The translations under genes were made by a program, and so were the position numbers. A stretch of 6,437 nucleotides of DNA from Clostridia bacterium. Lineage in GTDB: Bacteria > Bacillota > Clostridia > Oscillospirales > RGIG577. The DNA lies in assembly GCA_017419325.1 (NCBI GenBank), contig JAFOLN010000183.1, forward strand, positions 1 through 6,437. The letters run 5' to 3'. The notes beneath the pieces were generated by a model. That model worked only from the letters and a program-made list of their open reading frames with translations, was not told the origin of the DNA and made no database searches. Shown here in pieces: positions 1-6,324 of the stretch. Numbering within the stretch: position 1 is the stretch's first letter; each line of letters begins with the position of its first letter.

Positions 1-1712
1 AGGTTCGCTATGTAGTTTAAGCCCGTGGCGCTGTAATAGTATCTGGTGGAACCGATGTCCGTGGACTTTATGCGGTTCGAGGTGGAGCTGGTGGAGCCGC
101 AGTAGATGTAGCCCTGGGTCGCAAGCGGCAGGTCGTCTATCGTTATGTACGCGGGGGTGGACCAGGTGGAGGATTCGCCGCGGTATCTGAAGTTGGACGC
201 GGCGAACTTAACGCTGCCGTTCTTGTTGCAGTTGTACTGAACGGTGCCGCTGCTGCCCTGAAGCTGTACGCTTACGACTATCTCGCCGTTGTAGAGCACA
301 TGGCTCGACGTGTCGTATGCGGCGTAGTAGAGCGATATGTTCTGCGCCGTAAGCGTCGACGTGGGTATGAAGGCCGCGCGTCCCGGCTGCGTTGCCGTTG
401 CGCCGCTCACATAGAGGTTGCCCGTATCGGTGCCGGCAACTACTCTCGTTCCCAGGTTGGAAGCGGACGTGTAGTTCTTGTAAAGGCTTCCGAGCTTTGC
501 GGCGGGAGCCGATATTATGACGTGGTGGAGCGTTGCGCCCGAGTCGTAGCTGTTGAACACGCGGGTAAAGTCGCTCGCGTTGAATACGACCGCGTTGCCC
601 GCCTCAACGGTATACGTGATCTTGTCGGGGTCCTTCGACTTTACGGTGATCTGAACGGAGCCGTTCACCTGTGTGCCGTCGGAGGCATACGCCACATATC
701 CTATGGTGTCGGTTCCCGAGCCGCCCGTGGACTTGTATGTCACGCCGGAGAGCATGGGACTGCCGGAGGACGTAAGGAAGTATTCCGTTGAATTGTTGAC
801 CGACGCGCCCGCGCAGGTCATGGAGCCGAGCGTCGGATACGACGTGAACCTTACCTTTGTAAGCGAAGCGCCGGAGGGAAGGTTCTTTACGGCTGCGAGA
901 AAGTCCGAAGAAAGAAAGTTCAGAGTCTCGTTTTCTCTTACGCTGTACGTTACGGCGGACGAAACGGGAGAGAGCGTGTCGGACGTTATCGTCACGGTGA
1001 CCTCGCCTATCTGGGAGCCGTTTCTTATATCGTCGTATGCGTATGCGCGGTAAGTAACGCTTCCGCCGCCCGTGGCCGTGAAGCTTAAGTTGTTAAGCTC
1101 GGACACGGTGAGTATCTTGCCGTCGTACTCGGACGAGCCGAGTCTCAGCGCGCCCCAGGAGGGGTTCGTGCCGTTTATTTTTACGCCGGCAAGCGCCTTG
1201 CCGTCGTTCTGAGTGTAAAGCGAGGAAAAATCGGACGAGGAGAAGCCAACGCTTGAGCCTTCCGTCACATTCTTCGATACCGTGCCCTCAAATTCGGCGT
1301 CAACGGCGGTGGCCCGCACAACACGGACGCTGTACACGGTCGAATACGTCTGGCCGCTCGAGTCGCCGTCCACGGTATAGCTTACCGTAAGCTCGACGGG
1401 GCTTCCGTCAACGGTCGCGGGGCCGGAAAATTCCAGCGAAATGTCGGAAAAGCCCGCGATTGCCGTGAAGTCGGTGCCGCTTGAAAGCTTTATCGTCTTA
1501 TCCGCGAAGGAATAAGGAACTAAAAGCGTTACCGTCTCGTCGGGCGAGGAAACGCTGACCGTTTTCGTTACAAGGTCGGAGCGCGTCAGCGTGCGCAGCA
1601 CGCTCATGCCGTCCTGCGCCGCGGTATCTGCGGCCATGGCCGCGGGCAGCGCGCATAAAAGCATTGCCGCGATGACTAAAACGCACAACGCTCTCTTAAG
1701 TGAAATTTTCAT
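1..1712 (-). CDS. Secreted tandem-repeat surface protein, 3' end beyond the left edge
   Basis: An uninterrupted frame of 570 codons starts at the ATG at 1712-1710 and leaves the window without a stop. AAGGAGG lies six bases upstream, which fixes the start. Residues 1-28 form a signal peptide: KISLKR, a hydrophobic core to about residue 22, then a likely signal peptidase I site at AMA/A (25-28). Residues about 41-135 are a distinct N-terminal Ser/Thr-rich beta domain ending in YSVRVV. After it come degenerate repeats at about 138-243, 254-358, 365-483 and from 490 onward. Each opens with a strand ending in F..SDF (D161-F162, D270-F271, D381-F382, N507-F508). The first three close with a YxAY...G-x-V/I-x-V strand pair. 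The pattern resembles cadherin- or Ig-like modules in clostridial cell-surface proteins, which often end in S-layer homology domains; that end is not visible here. Export by SecA and a cell-wall or adhesive role are inferred. Codon use matches the neighbouring genes. Confidence 0.87.
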   Translation of the reverse strand, partial: MKISLKRALCVLVIAAMLLCALPAAMAADTAAQDGMSVLRTLTRSDLVTKTVSVSSPDETVTLLVPYSFADKTIKLSSGTDFTAIAGFSDISLEFSGPATVDGSPVELTVSYTVDGDSSGQTYSTVYSVRVVRATAVDAEFEGTVSKNVTEGSSVGFSSSDFSSLYTQNDGKALAGVKINGTNPSWGALRLGSSEYDGKILTVSELNNLSFTATGGGSVTYRAYAYDDIRNGSQIGEVTVTITSDTLSPVSSAVTYSVRENETLNFLSSDFLAAVKNLPSGASLTKVRFTSYPTLGSMTCAGASVNNSTEYFLTSSGSPMLSGVTYKSTGGSGTDTIGYVAYASDGTQVNGSVQITVKSKDPDKITYTVEAGNAVVFNASDFTRVFNSYDSGATLHHVIISAPAAKLGSLYKNYTSASNLGTRVVAGTDTGNLYVSGATATQPGRAAFIPTSTLTAQNISLYYAAYDTSSHVLYNGEIVVSVQLQGSSGTVQYNCNKNGSVKFAASNFRYRGESSTWSTPAYITIDDLPLATQGYIYCGSTSSTSNRIKSTDIGSTRYYYSATGLNYIAN

Positions 1713-1718
1713 AATACC

Positions 1719-1725
1719 CCTCCTT
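1719..1725 (-). promoter_or_regulatory. Ribosome binding site of the surface protein gene
   Basis: Read on the minus strand this is AAGGAGG, a near-complete anti-16S match, with a six-base spacer (GGTATT) before the ATG. It decides the start codon and implies strong translation. Confidence 0.85.
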
Positions 1726-1744
1726 AAAAGGCTCTATAACTTAT

Positions 1745-1763
1745 CCGACGCATGAAACGCCGG
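1745..1763 (-). other. Small leader hairpin upstream of the surface protein gene
   Basis: On the minus strand CCGGCG and CGTCGG pair (six pairs including one G-U) around the loop TTTCATG. CTT/AAG can extend the stem past a two-base bulge. The hairpin ends about 20 bases before the ribosome binding site. No U-tract follows, so it is not an intrinsic terminator. It could be an mRNA-stabilising or regulatory leader element, or chance. Confidence 0.25.
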
Positions 1764-1789
1764 AAGGTTTCAAAAAACATTATGTATAC

Positions 1790-1981
1790 TTAATATTTTT
1801 CGCGTTTTTCCTTTATATACTCAGAATACACCGCGCGGCCGCCGCTGTAAAGCTCTGTTTTTATGTAAAGCCGCGAAAGTTAACCCTTCAATCGAAACGG
1901 CGCCGTGCCGCGGAATATGCAAAAAACGCTTCCCGCGATCCTCTTCGCCCCGTCCGAAAACGGCATGTCCGTTATGAGCAT
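1790..1981 (-). other. GC-rich island with a broken coding-like frame (possible small ORF or gene relic)
   Basis: Reading the minus strand from ATG at 1981-1979, one frame gives 33 codons (MLITDMPFSDGAKRIAG...), a TAA at 1882-1880, then 29 more sense codons (...TELYSGGRAVYSEYIKEK...) and a second TAA at 1792-1790. The codons used (ACG, GCG, GGC, TAC, CTT, ATA) match the neighbouring genes, and the stretch is GC-rich while both flanks are AT-rich. No good ribosome binding site precedes the ATG; only AGGT sits next to it. A second minus-strand frame is also open across much of the island, so the coding case is weak. It may be a small leader ORF, a gene remnant broken by one nonsense codon, or simply structured 5' UTR of the surface gene. 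I do not recognise the peptide. Confidence 0.22.
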
Positions 1982-1993
1982 ACCTAAGAGGAT
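1938..1993. repeat. Inverted repeat (8-base arms) enclosing a smaller hairpin
   Basis: ATCCTCTT (1938-1945) and AAGAGGAT (1986-1993) are perfect inverted copies 40 bases apart. Inside them, AACGG (1959-1963) and CCGTT (1969-1973) form a second stem with a five-base loop. As RNA on either strand this could fold as a closed two-stem element. The right arm overlaps the last bases of the candidate minus-strand -10 box, so a protein-binding site is another possibility. It does not match any riboswitch class I know. Confidence 0.3.
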
Positions 1994-2020
1994 TATATAA
2001 TAAAACATTTTAAAACACAA
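1992..2020 (-). promoter_or_regulatory. Candidate promoter for the minus-strand surface gene
   Basis: On the minus strand a perfect -10 TATAAT (1997-1992) lies 17 bases downstream of TTGTGT (2020-2015), a -35 that keeps the important TTG. The start of transcription would be near 1985, giving a 5' leader of about 270 bases ahead of the surface gene. No better promoter was found closer to that gene. The AT-rich setting makes chance -10 matches common. Confidence 0.4.
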
Positions 2021-2119
2021 TTAAAAACATATAAATATATTATATTATTTTTAAATTTCTATATATCAGGTTGCATTTGTGTTATGTAATCCGCGTAAAA
2101 CGCCCGGAGGCAGGGCAGT

Positions 2120-2156
2120 TTTTGCGCAAAACGGCGAATAATGGCGCTCCCGTTTT
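2120..2156. repeat. Overlapping palindrome and inverted repeat upstream of secA
   Basis: TTTTGCGCAAAA (2120-2131) is a perfect 12-base palindrome. Its last four bases also begin AAAACGG (2128-2134), which pairs with CCGTTTT (2150-2156) across 15 bases. The two folds are mutually exclusive. They lie just upstream of the proposed secA promoter, so an operator is possible. On the minus strand the second hairpin ends in TTTT and could weakly stop antisense transcription. The function is unknown. Confidence 0.25.
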
Positions 2157-2178
2157 CAAATTGTTTATAAATAGGTAA

Positions 2179-2207
2179 TAGATTTTTTATAAGGCGTGTA
2201 ATATAAT
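2179..2207 (+). promoter_or_regulatory. Candidate secA-prfB promoter
   Basis: A perfect -10 TATAAT occupies 2202-2207. The -35 at the right spacing (TAGATT, 2179-2184, 17-base spacer) matches only three of six consensus positions. An alternative is TTGTTT (2161-2166) with TTTATA (2186-2191) at a 19-base spacer. Starting near 2214 would leave a leader of about 35 bases before secA. The precise pair is uncertain, but a promoter somewhere in this AT-rich stretch is very likely. Confidence 0.45.
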
Positions 2208-2238
2208 ATTTTTTATAAAACAAATCGCAATATACAAC

Positions 2239-2243
2239 GGAGG
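2239..2243 (+). promoter_or_regulatory. Ribosome binding site of secA
   Basis: GGAGG lies five bases before the ATG at 2249 and confirms the start, which also gives the conserved SecA N-terminus MGFFDKIFG. Confidence 0.85.
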
Positions 2244-2248
2244 ATAAA

Positions 2249-4996
2249 ATGGGATTTTTTGATAAAATATTCGGCACTTACAGCCAGAAAGAGCTTAAGC
2301 GCATGAATCCTATCATAGATAAAGTGGAGGCGCTGGACTCAAAGTTCTCGCAGATGAGCCAGACGGAGCTTCGCGGAATGACGGAAAAGCTCAAGGCGCG
2401 TCTTCAGGCGGGCGAAACGACGGACGACATACTGCCCGAGGCCTTCGCCGCCGTAAGAGAGGCGGCATGGAGAGTTCTGGGTCTCAAGCATTATCGCGTA
2501 CAGCTCATCGGCGGCCTCGCCCTTTATCAGGGACGCATCGCCGAGATGAAGACGGGCGAAGGCAAGACGCTCGTGGCTACTCTCCCCGCGTATCTTATGG
2601 CGCTTACGGGCGAGGGCGTCCACATAGTAACGGTAAACGACTATCTTGCAAAGCGAGACAGCGAATGGATGGGAAAGATATACCGCTACCTCGGTCTTAC
2701 GGTTGGCCTTGTGGTAAACGGGCTTGACCATGCGGCAAAGCAGGCCGCATACGCCGCCGACATAACATACGGCACGAACAACGAGTTCGGCTTTGACTAT
2801 CTTCGTGACAACATGGTGACCCGCAAGGAAGCAATGGTGCAGCGCGGCCACGCCTTCGCCATTGTCGACGAGGTCGACTCCATCCTCATAGACGAGGCCC
2901 GCACCCCGCTCATCATATCGGGACAGGGCGGCGACTCCACGGAAATATACGAAAAGGTGAACCGCTTCGTAAGGGGACTTCGCCCCATGCGCATAGTGGA
3001 GCTTGACGACAAGGAGTCCTACGACGACGTTGACGCGGACTACATCGTTGACGAAAAGGCGAAGAACGCGACCCTCACCCCGAGGGGCGTAAAGAAGGCG
3101 GAGCAGGCCTTCGGCGTCGACAACCTTATGGACCCGGAGCATATGCGCCTTCTTCACCACATAAATCAGGCCATCCACGCCTACGGCGTAAAGGTGAAGG
3201 ACATCGACTACGTTGTAAAGGACGGCGAGGTTCTCATAGTCGACGAATTCACGGGACGCATCATGATAGGCAGACGCTACTCCGAGGGGCTCCATCAGGC
3301 CATAGAGGCAAAGGAGAACGTGCCCATTAAGAAGGACAGCCGCACCCTTGCGAGCATAACCTTCCAGAATTACTTCAGACTATATAAAAAGCTCTCCGGC
3401 ATGACGGGTACCGCCCTTACCGAGGAGGAGGAGTTCAGAGAAATATACAAGCTGGACGTTGTTGAGATACCGACCAACAAGCCCATGATAAGAAAGGACA
3501 ATCCCGACGTCATCTACCGCACCGAGGCCGGAAAGTTCAAGGCCGTTGTGGAAAAGATAAAGGAGTGCCACGCGAAGGGACAGCCCATACTCGTCGGCAC
3601 CATAACGATAGAAAAGTCGGAGCTTCTTTCAAAGCTCCTTAAAAAGAGCGGCATCCCCCACGAGGTACTGAACGCAAAGAACCATGAAAAAGAGGCGTAC
3701 ATCGTTGCGCAGGCCGGAAAGCCGGGCGCGGTTACCATCGCCACCAACATGGCGGGCCGCGGTACCGACATAATGCTGGGCGGCAACGCCGAATTCATGT
3801 CGAAGCGCGAAATGGAGAAGGAGGGCTTCGACGAGCATCTCATATTCGAGGCGACCGAGTTCTCCGAGACAGACGACGAGGACATCCTTCGCTCAAGAAG
3901 ACGCTATGCCGAGCTTCTTCAGAAGAACAAGGCTCTCATCGCCCCCGACGCCGAAAAAGTGCGCGAAGCGGGCGGCCTTTATATCCTCGGCACCGAGCGT
4001 CACGACAGCCGCCGCATAGACAACCAGCTGCGCGGCCGTGCCGGACGACAGGGCGACCCCGGCGAATCGAGCTTCCTTATCTCCCTTGAGGACGACATCG
4101 CGCGTCTTTTCGCGGGCGAGAAGCTTAAGCCCATCATGGCGACTCTCGGCTTTAACGACGACGAGCCCATTGAGCACAAGATGGTGTCGGGCATCATCGA
4201 GAACGCTCAGAAGAACGTGGAGAGCCAGAACTTCGGCTACAGAAAGAACGTAATAAAGTTCGACGACGTATTGAATCAGCAGCGCGAGATAATATATTCC
4301 CAGCGCCGTCAGGTACTTAACGGCGAGAATATGCGCCCCATCATCCTTAAGATGATTGAGGACACCATAAACGACGACGTAATGCTTTACGCGAACTCCG
4401 AGATACCCGACGAGTGGAACATCAAGGGCTTAAAGACGCAGTTCGAGGGTCTTTTCCTCACCCGCGACGACCTTAACTACACGACGGAGGACTTCGACCG
4501 CCTCACTCAGGACGACCTGCGCGACTTCTTGCAGACGCGGGCGCTTGAGGTTTACGAGGCGAAGGAAAAGCGCATAGGCGAAGATATCATGCGCCAGCTT
4601 GAGCGTCTTGTGCTCCTTCAGAACGTTGACAACAAGTGGATGGACCACATCGACATGATGGATCACCTTCGTCAGACGGTAAACCTTCGCGCATACGCCC
4701 AGAAGGACCCCCTCGTTGAGTATAAATTCGAGGGCGCGAATATGTTCGACGAGATGATACAGAGCATAAAGGCCGACACGGTGCGCTATGTGTTCTTAGT
4801 TGAGGTAAGAGAGAGAAAGCCCGCGCCGAACCGTCCCGCAATGCCCCAGAACCTTCGCACGAACCGCGACGGAGGCGGCGCGGAGAACGCGGGCGCAGGC
4901 AAGCCGAAGCCCGTAAAGGTGGGCGTTAAGGTTGGCCGAAACGACCCCTGCCCCTGCGGAAGCGGCAAGAAGTATAAAAAGTGCTGCGGCGCGTAA
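2249..4996 (+). CDS. secA: Preprotein translocase ATPase subunit SecA
   Basis: SecA is the cytosolic and membrane-associated ATPase that pushes unfolded preproteins through SecYEG. The 915 residues are full length (E. coli 901, B. subtilis 841). Visible in order: N-terminal helix MGFFDKIFG; Walker A GEGKT (103-107); Walker B DEVD (207-210); preprotein cross-linking region (about 225-370); TFQNYFRLY (371-379); second nucleotide-binding fold with AGRGTDI (502-508), TERHDSRRIDNQLRGRAGRQ (582-601, arginine-rich motif VI region); scaffold and wing domains; two-helix finger around Y816; a Pro/Gly/Lys linker (about 855-895); and a zinc site CPCGSGKKYKKCC (C901, C903, C912, C913) of the CxCx8CC type. 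Residues about 509-575 form an insertion in the second fold, much longer than in B. subtilis, as in many clostridial SecA proteins. It is the first gene of a likely secA-prfB operon. All catalytic motifs are intact. Confidence 0.99.
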   Translation: MGFFDKIFGTYSQKELKRMNPIIDKVEALDSKFSQMSQTELRGMTEKLKARLQAGETTDDILPEAFAAVREAAWRVLGLKHYRVQLIGGLALYQGRIAEMKTGEGKTLVATLPAYLMALTGEGVHIVTVNDYLAKRDSEWMGKIYRYLGLTVGLVVNGLDHAAKQAAYAADITYGTNNEFGFDYLRDNMVTRKEAMVQRGHAFAIVDEVDSILIDEARTPLIISGQGGDSTEIYEKVNRFVRGLRPMRIVELDDKESYDDVDADYIVDEKAKNATLTPRGVKKAEQAFGVDNLMDPEHMRLLHHINQAIHAYGVKVKDIDYVVKDGEVLIVDEFTGRIMIGRRYSEGLHQAIEAKENVPIKKDSRTLASITFQNYFRLYKKLSGMTGTALTEEEEFREIYKLDVVEIPTNKPMIRKDNPDVIYRTEAGKFKAVVEKIKECHAKGQPILVGTITIEKSELLSKLLKKSGIPHEVLNAKNHEKEAYIVAQAGKPGAVTIATNMAGRGTDIMLGGNAEFMSKREMEKEGFDEHLIFEATEFSETDDEDILRSRRRYAELLQKNKALIAPDAEKVREAGGLYILGTERHDSRRIDNQLRGRAGRQGDPGESSFLISLEDDIARLFAGEKLKPIMATLGFNDDEPIEHKMVSGIIENAQKNVESQNFGYRKNVIKFDDVLNQQREIIYSQRRQVLNGENMRPIILKMIEDTINDDVMLYANSEIPDEWNIKGLKTQFEGLFLTRDDLNYTTEDFDRLTQDDLRDFLQTRALEVYEAKEKRIGEDIMRQLERLVLLQNVDNKWMDHIDMMDHLRQTVNLRAYAQKDPLVEYKFEGANMFDEMIQSIKADTVRYVFLVEVRERKPAPNRPAMPQNLRTNRDGGGAENAGAGKPKPVKVGVKVGRNDPCPCGSGKKYKKCCGA

Positions 4997-5014
4997 AATC
5001 AAGCTTATAAGAAC

Positions 5015-5018
5015 GAGG
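5015..5018 (+). promoter_or_regulatory. Ribosome binding site of prfB
   Basis: GAGG sits five bases before the ATG at 5024, inside the 27-base gap after the secA stop. It is weaker than the secA site. Upstream of the ATG the frame stays open back to the secA TAA, so this site is what fixes the start. Confidence 0.65.
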
Positions 5019-5023
5019 TATAT

Positions 5024-6139
5024 ATGATACGATTTGAAGAATTAAAGCAGAAGCTTATTGCAATGAAGCCGAAGATAGAGGAGCTCTCCGAGGCGCTCTC
5101 CCTTGAGGACGCGAAAAAGGAGATAGCCTCCCTTGAGGAAAAGACGGCGGCTCCCGACTTCTGGTCGTCGCAGGACGGCGAAAATCAGAAGATACTCCAG
5201 CGCATGTCGGAGCTTAAGGCAAAGGTGGAGTCCTATAACAGCCTTTATCAGAGCTGGGAGGACACGCTGACCCTTACCGAGATGGCCCTCGAGGAGCAGG
5301 ACGAATCCGTATGGGACGATGTGGAGAGCGCGTATAACGAGGTATCGGAGACGCTCGACAAAATGACGCTTGAAACGCTTTTGTCGGGACAGTACGACAA
5401 GAACAACGCCATTCTCACCTTCCACGCGGGCGCGGGCGGCACCGAGGCCCAGGACTGGGCGGAGATGCTCTACCGCATGTATACGCGCTACGCCGAGCGC
5501 CATCATTTCAAGGTAAAGCTCATCGACTTTTTAGACGGCGACGAGGCGGGCCTAAAGAGCGCGACGGTACTCATAGAGGGCACGAACGCCTACGGGTACT
5601 TAAAGAGCGAGGCGGGCGTTCACAGGCTCGTTCGCATATCCCCCTTCGACGCCTCCGGAAGGCGCCACACCTCATTTGCCTCCCTTGAGGTAATGCCCGA
5701 GATAAACGAGGACATGAACATAACCATAAGCCCCGACGACTTAAAGGTTGACACCTTCCGTTCCTCCGGCGCGGGCGGCCAGCACGTAAACAAAACGGAG
5801 TCGGCCATCCGCATAACCCATATTCCCACGGGCATAGTCGTTGCCTGCCAGACGGAGCGAAGCCAGCACCAGAACAGGGACACGGCCATGAAGATGCTCA
5901 TATCGAAGCTCGTTGAGATAAAGGAGCGCGAGCATCTTGAGCGCATTGAGGACATAAAGGGCGAGCAGAAGGAAATAGCCTGGGGCTCTCAGATACGCTC
6001 CTACGTATTCATGCCCTACACCCTTGCGAAGGACCACCGCACCGGCTACGAGTCGGGCAACATAAACGCCGTTATGGACGGCGATATAGACGGCTTTATA
6101 AACGAATACTTAAAGCAGCTAAGCCAGGGAAAGCTCTGA
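5024..6139 (+). CDS. prfB: Peptide chain release factor 2 (RF2)
   Basis: RF2 reads UGA and UAA in the ribosomal A site and triggers peptide release. The 371 residues match the family. An N-terminal helical domain (1 to about 115) is followed by the codon-reading domain with the RF2-specific tripeptide SPF (206-208), then GAGGQHVN, whose GGQ (251-253) acts at the peptidyl-transferase centre; Q253 is the expected PrmC methylation target. Ser247 occupies the position equivalent to E. coli 246, where Ala or Ser is normal. The C-terminus (KDHRTGYESGN, 342-352) is Firmicutes-like. Unlike E. coli and B. subtilis, the frame is continuous: codon 26, where the programmed-frameshift UGA sits in E. coli, is TCC. 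The stop codon is TGA, which RF2 itself decodes. It is probably co-transcribed with secA, and a strong terminator follows. Confidence 0.99.
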   Translation: MIRFEELKQKLIAMKPKIEELSEALSLEDAKKEIASLEEKTAAPDFWSSQDGENQKILQRMSELKAKVESYNSLYQSWEDTLTLTEMALEEQDESVWDDVESAYNEVSETLDKMTLETLLSGQYDKNNAILTFHAGAGGTEAQDWAEMLYRMYTRYAERHHFKVKLIDFLDGDEAGLKSATVLIEGTNAYGYLKSEAGVHRLVRISPFDASGRRHTSFASLEVMPEINEDMNITISPDDLKVDTFRSSGAGGQHVNKTESAIRITHIPTGIVVACQTERSQHQNRDTAMKMLISKLVEIKEREHLERIEDIKGEQKEIAWGSQIRSYVFMPYTLAKDHRTGYESGNINAVMDGDIDGFINEYLKQLSQGKL

Positions 6140-6153
6140 TTTTTTGTCAAATC

Positions 6154-6199
6154 GGCTCTTACGCGCCGTGACGGGCGCGTAAGAGCCTGTGTTTTTTTT
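6154..6199 (+). terminator. Strong intrinsic terminator after prfB
   Basis: A perfect 14-base stem, GGCTCTTACGCGCC (6154-6167) with GGCGCGTAAGAGCC (6174-6187), has a six-base loop and is followed by TGTG and eight T (6192-6199). The T-tract is on the plus strand only, so it ends the secA-prfB transcript and separates it from the next gene. Confidence 0.95.
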
Positions 6200-6227
6200 A
6201 TATATTCCTATTATATTTATAATACTG

Positions 6228-6256
6228 TTGAAATTATCTGCCGAAAACCATATAAT
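6228..6256 (+). promoter_or_regulatory. Near-consensus vegetative promoter for the carboxylase gene
   Basis: TTGAAA (6228-6233, five of six matches), a 17-base spacer and a perfect TATAAT (6251-6256) make a textbook sigma-A-type promoter. Transcription would start near 6263, leaving a leader of about 66 bases before the ATG at 6329. Confidence 0.85.
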
Positions 6257-6279
6257 AAAAGCGGAAAAATAAATAATCT

Positions 6280-6304
6280 GCGCCCGTTTCAAATATCGGG
6301 GCGC
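6280..6304 (+). other. GC-rich leader hairpin upstream of the carboxylase gene
   Basis: GCGCCC (6280-6285) pairs with GGGCGC (6299-6304) around a 13-base AT-rich loop, within the predicted 5' leader and about 15 bases before the ribosome binding site. A purine-rich stretch follows instead of a T-tract, so it is not a terminator. It may protect the mRNA or affect translation. It matches no known riboswitch that I recognise. Confidence 0.35.
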
Positions 6305-6319
6305 GAGCGAAGAAGGAAA

Positions 6320-6324
6320 GGGAG
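6320..6324 (+). promoter_or_regulatory. Ribosome binding site of the carboxylase gene
   Basis: GGGAG lies four bases before the ATG at 6329. A second purine match, AAGGA (6313-6317), is further away. The closer one gives normal spacing and supports the start. Confidence 0.6.

Larger units (their letters stand above)
1713..2248. other. Divergent intergenic region between the surface gene and secA
   Basis: These 536 bases contain no convincing intact gene, tRNA or known riboswitch. Positions 1980-2090 and 2157-2235 are very AT-rich and carry the candidate promoters for both directions. Positions 1820-1980 form a GC-rich island with the broken minus-strand frame. Positions 2090-2156 are a second, shorter GC-richer patch with palindromic sequence. 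A 72-residue minus-strand frame running into secA looks spurious. Confidence 0.7.

Noticed and set aside
8..20. Lipoprotein reading of the surface protein signal peptide through Cys20
   Set aside because: The residues before Cys20 (Met-Leu-Leu) do not fit a lipobox, which needs a small residue at -1; the AMA/A signal peptidase I site fits better.
300..1053. Two plus-strand open frames (163 and 126 codons) across the left region
   Set aside because: They are antisense to the continuous 570-codon minus-strand frame, which has a signal peptide, ribosome binding site and repeat structure. They have no ribosome binding site of their own.
1498..1686. A 62-codon minus-strand frame inside the surface gene
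   Set aside because: It is in a different frame from the signal-peptide-bearing gene and its composition is Arg/His/Gly-rich, typical of an out-of-frame reading.
1800..1990. Possible riboswitch (c-di-GMP, T-box or guanidine type) in the surface gene leader
   Set aside because: None of the conserved core sequences of these classes could be found on either strand.
2101..2123. Possible terminator, GCCC/GGGC hairpin followed by TTTTT
   Set aside because: The stem is only four base pairs with a seven-base loop, and no gene upstream on the plus strand needs ending here.
2059..2277. A 72-codon minus-strand frame overlapping the secA start
   Set aside because: It covers the secA promoter and start codon, is rich in Ile, Lys and Tyr from AT-rich DNA, and lacks a ribosome binding site.
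2339..3295. A 318-codon minus-strand frame within secA
   Set aside because: It is an antisense shadow of a GC-rich conserved gene; the plus-strand frame holds all the SecA motifs.
5042..5506. A 154-codon minus-strand frame within prfB
   Set aside because: It is an antisense shadow of the RF2 N-terminal and central domains with no start signal.
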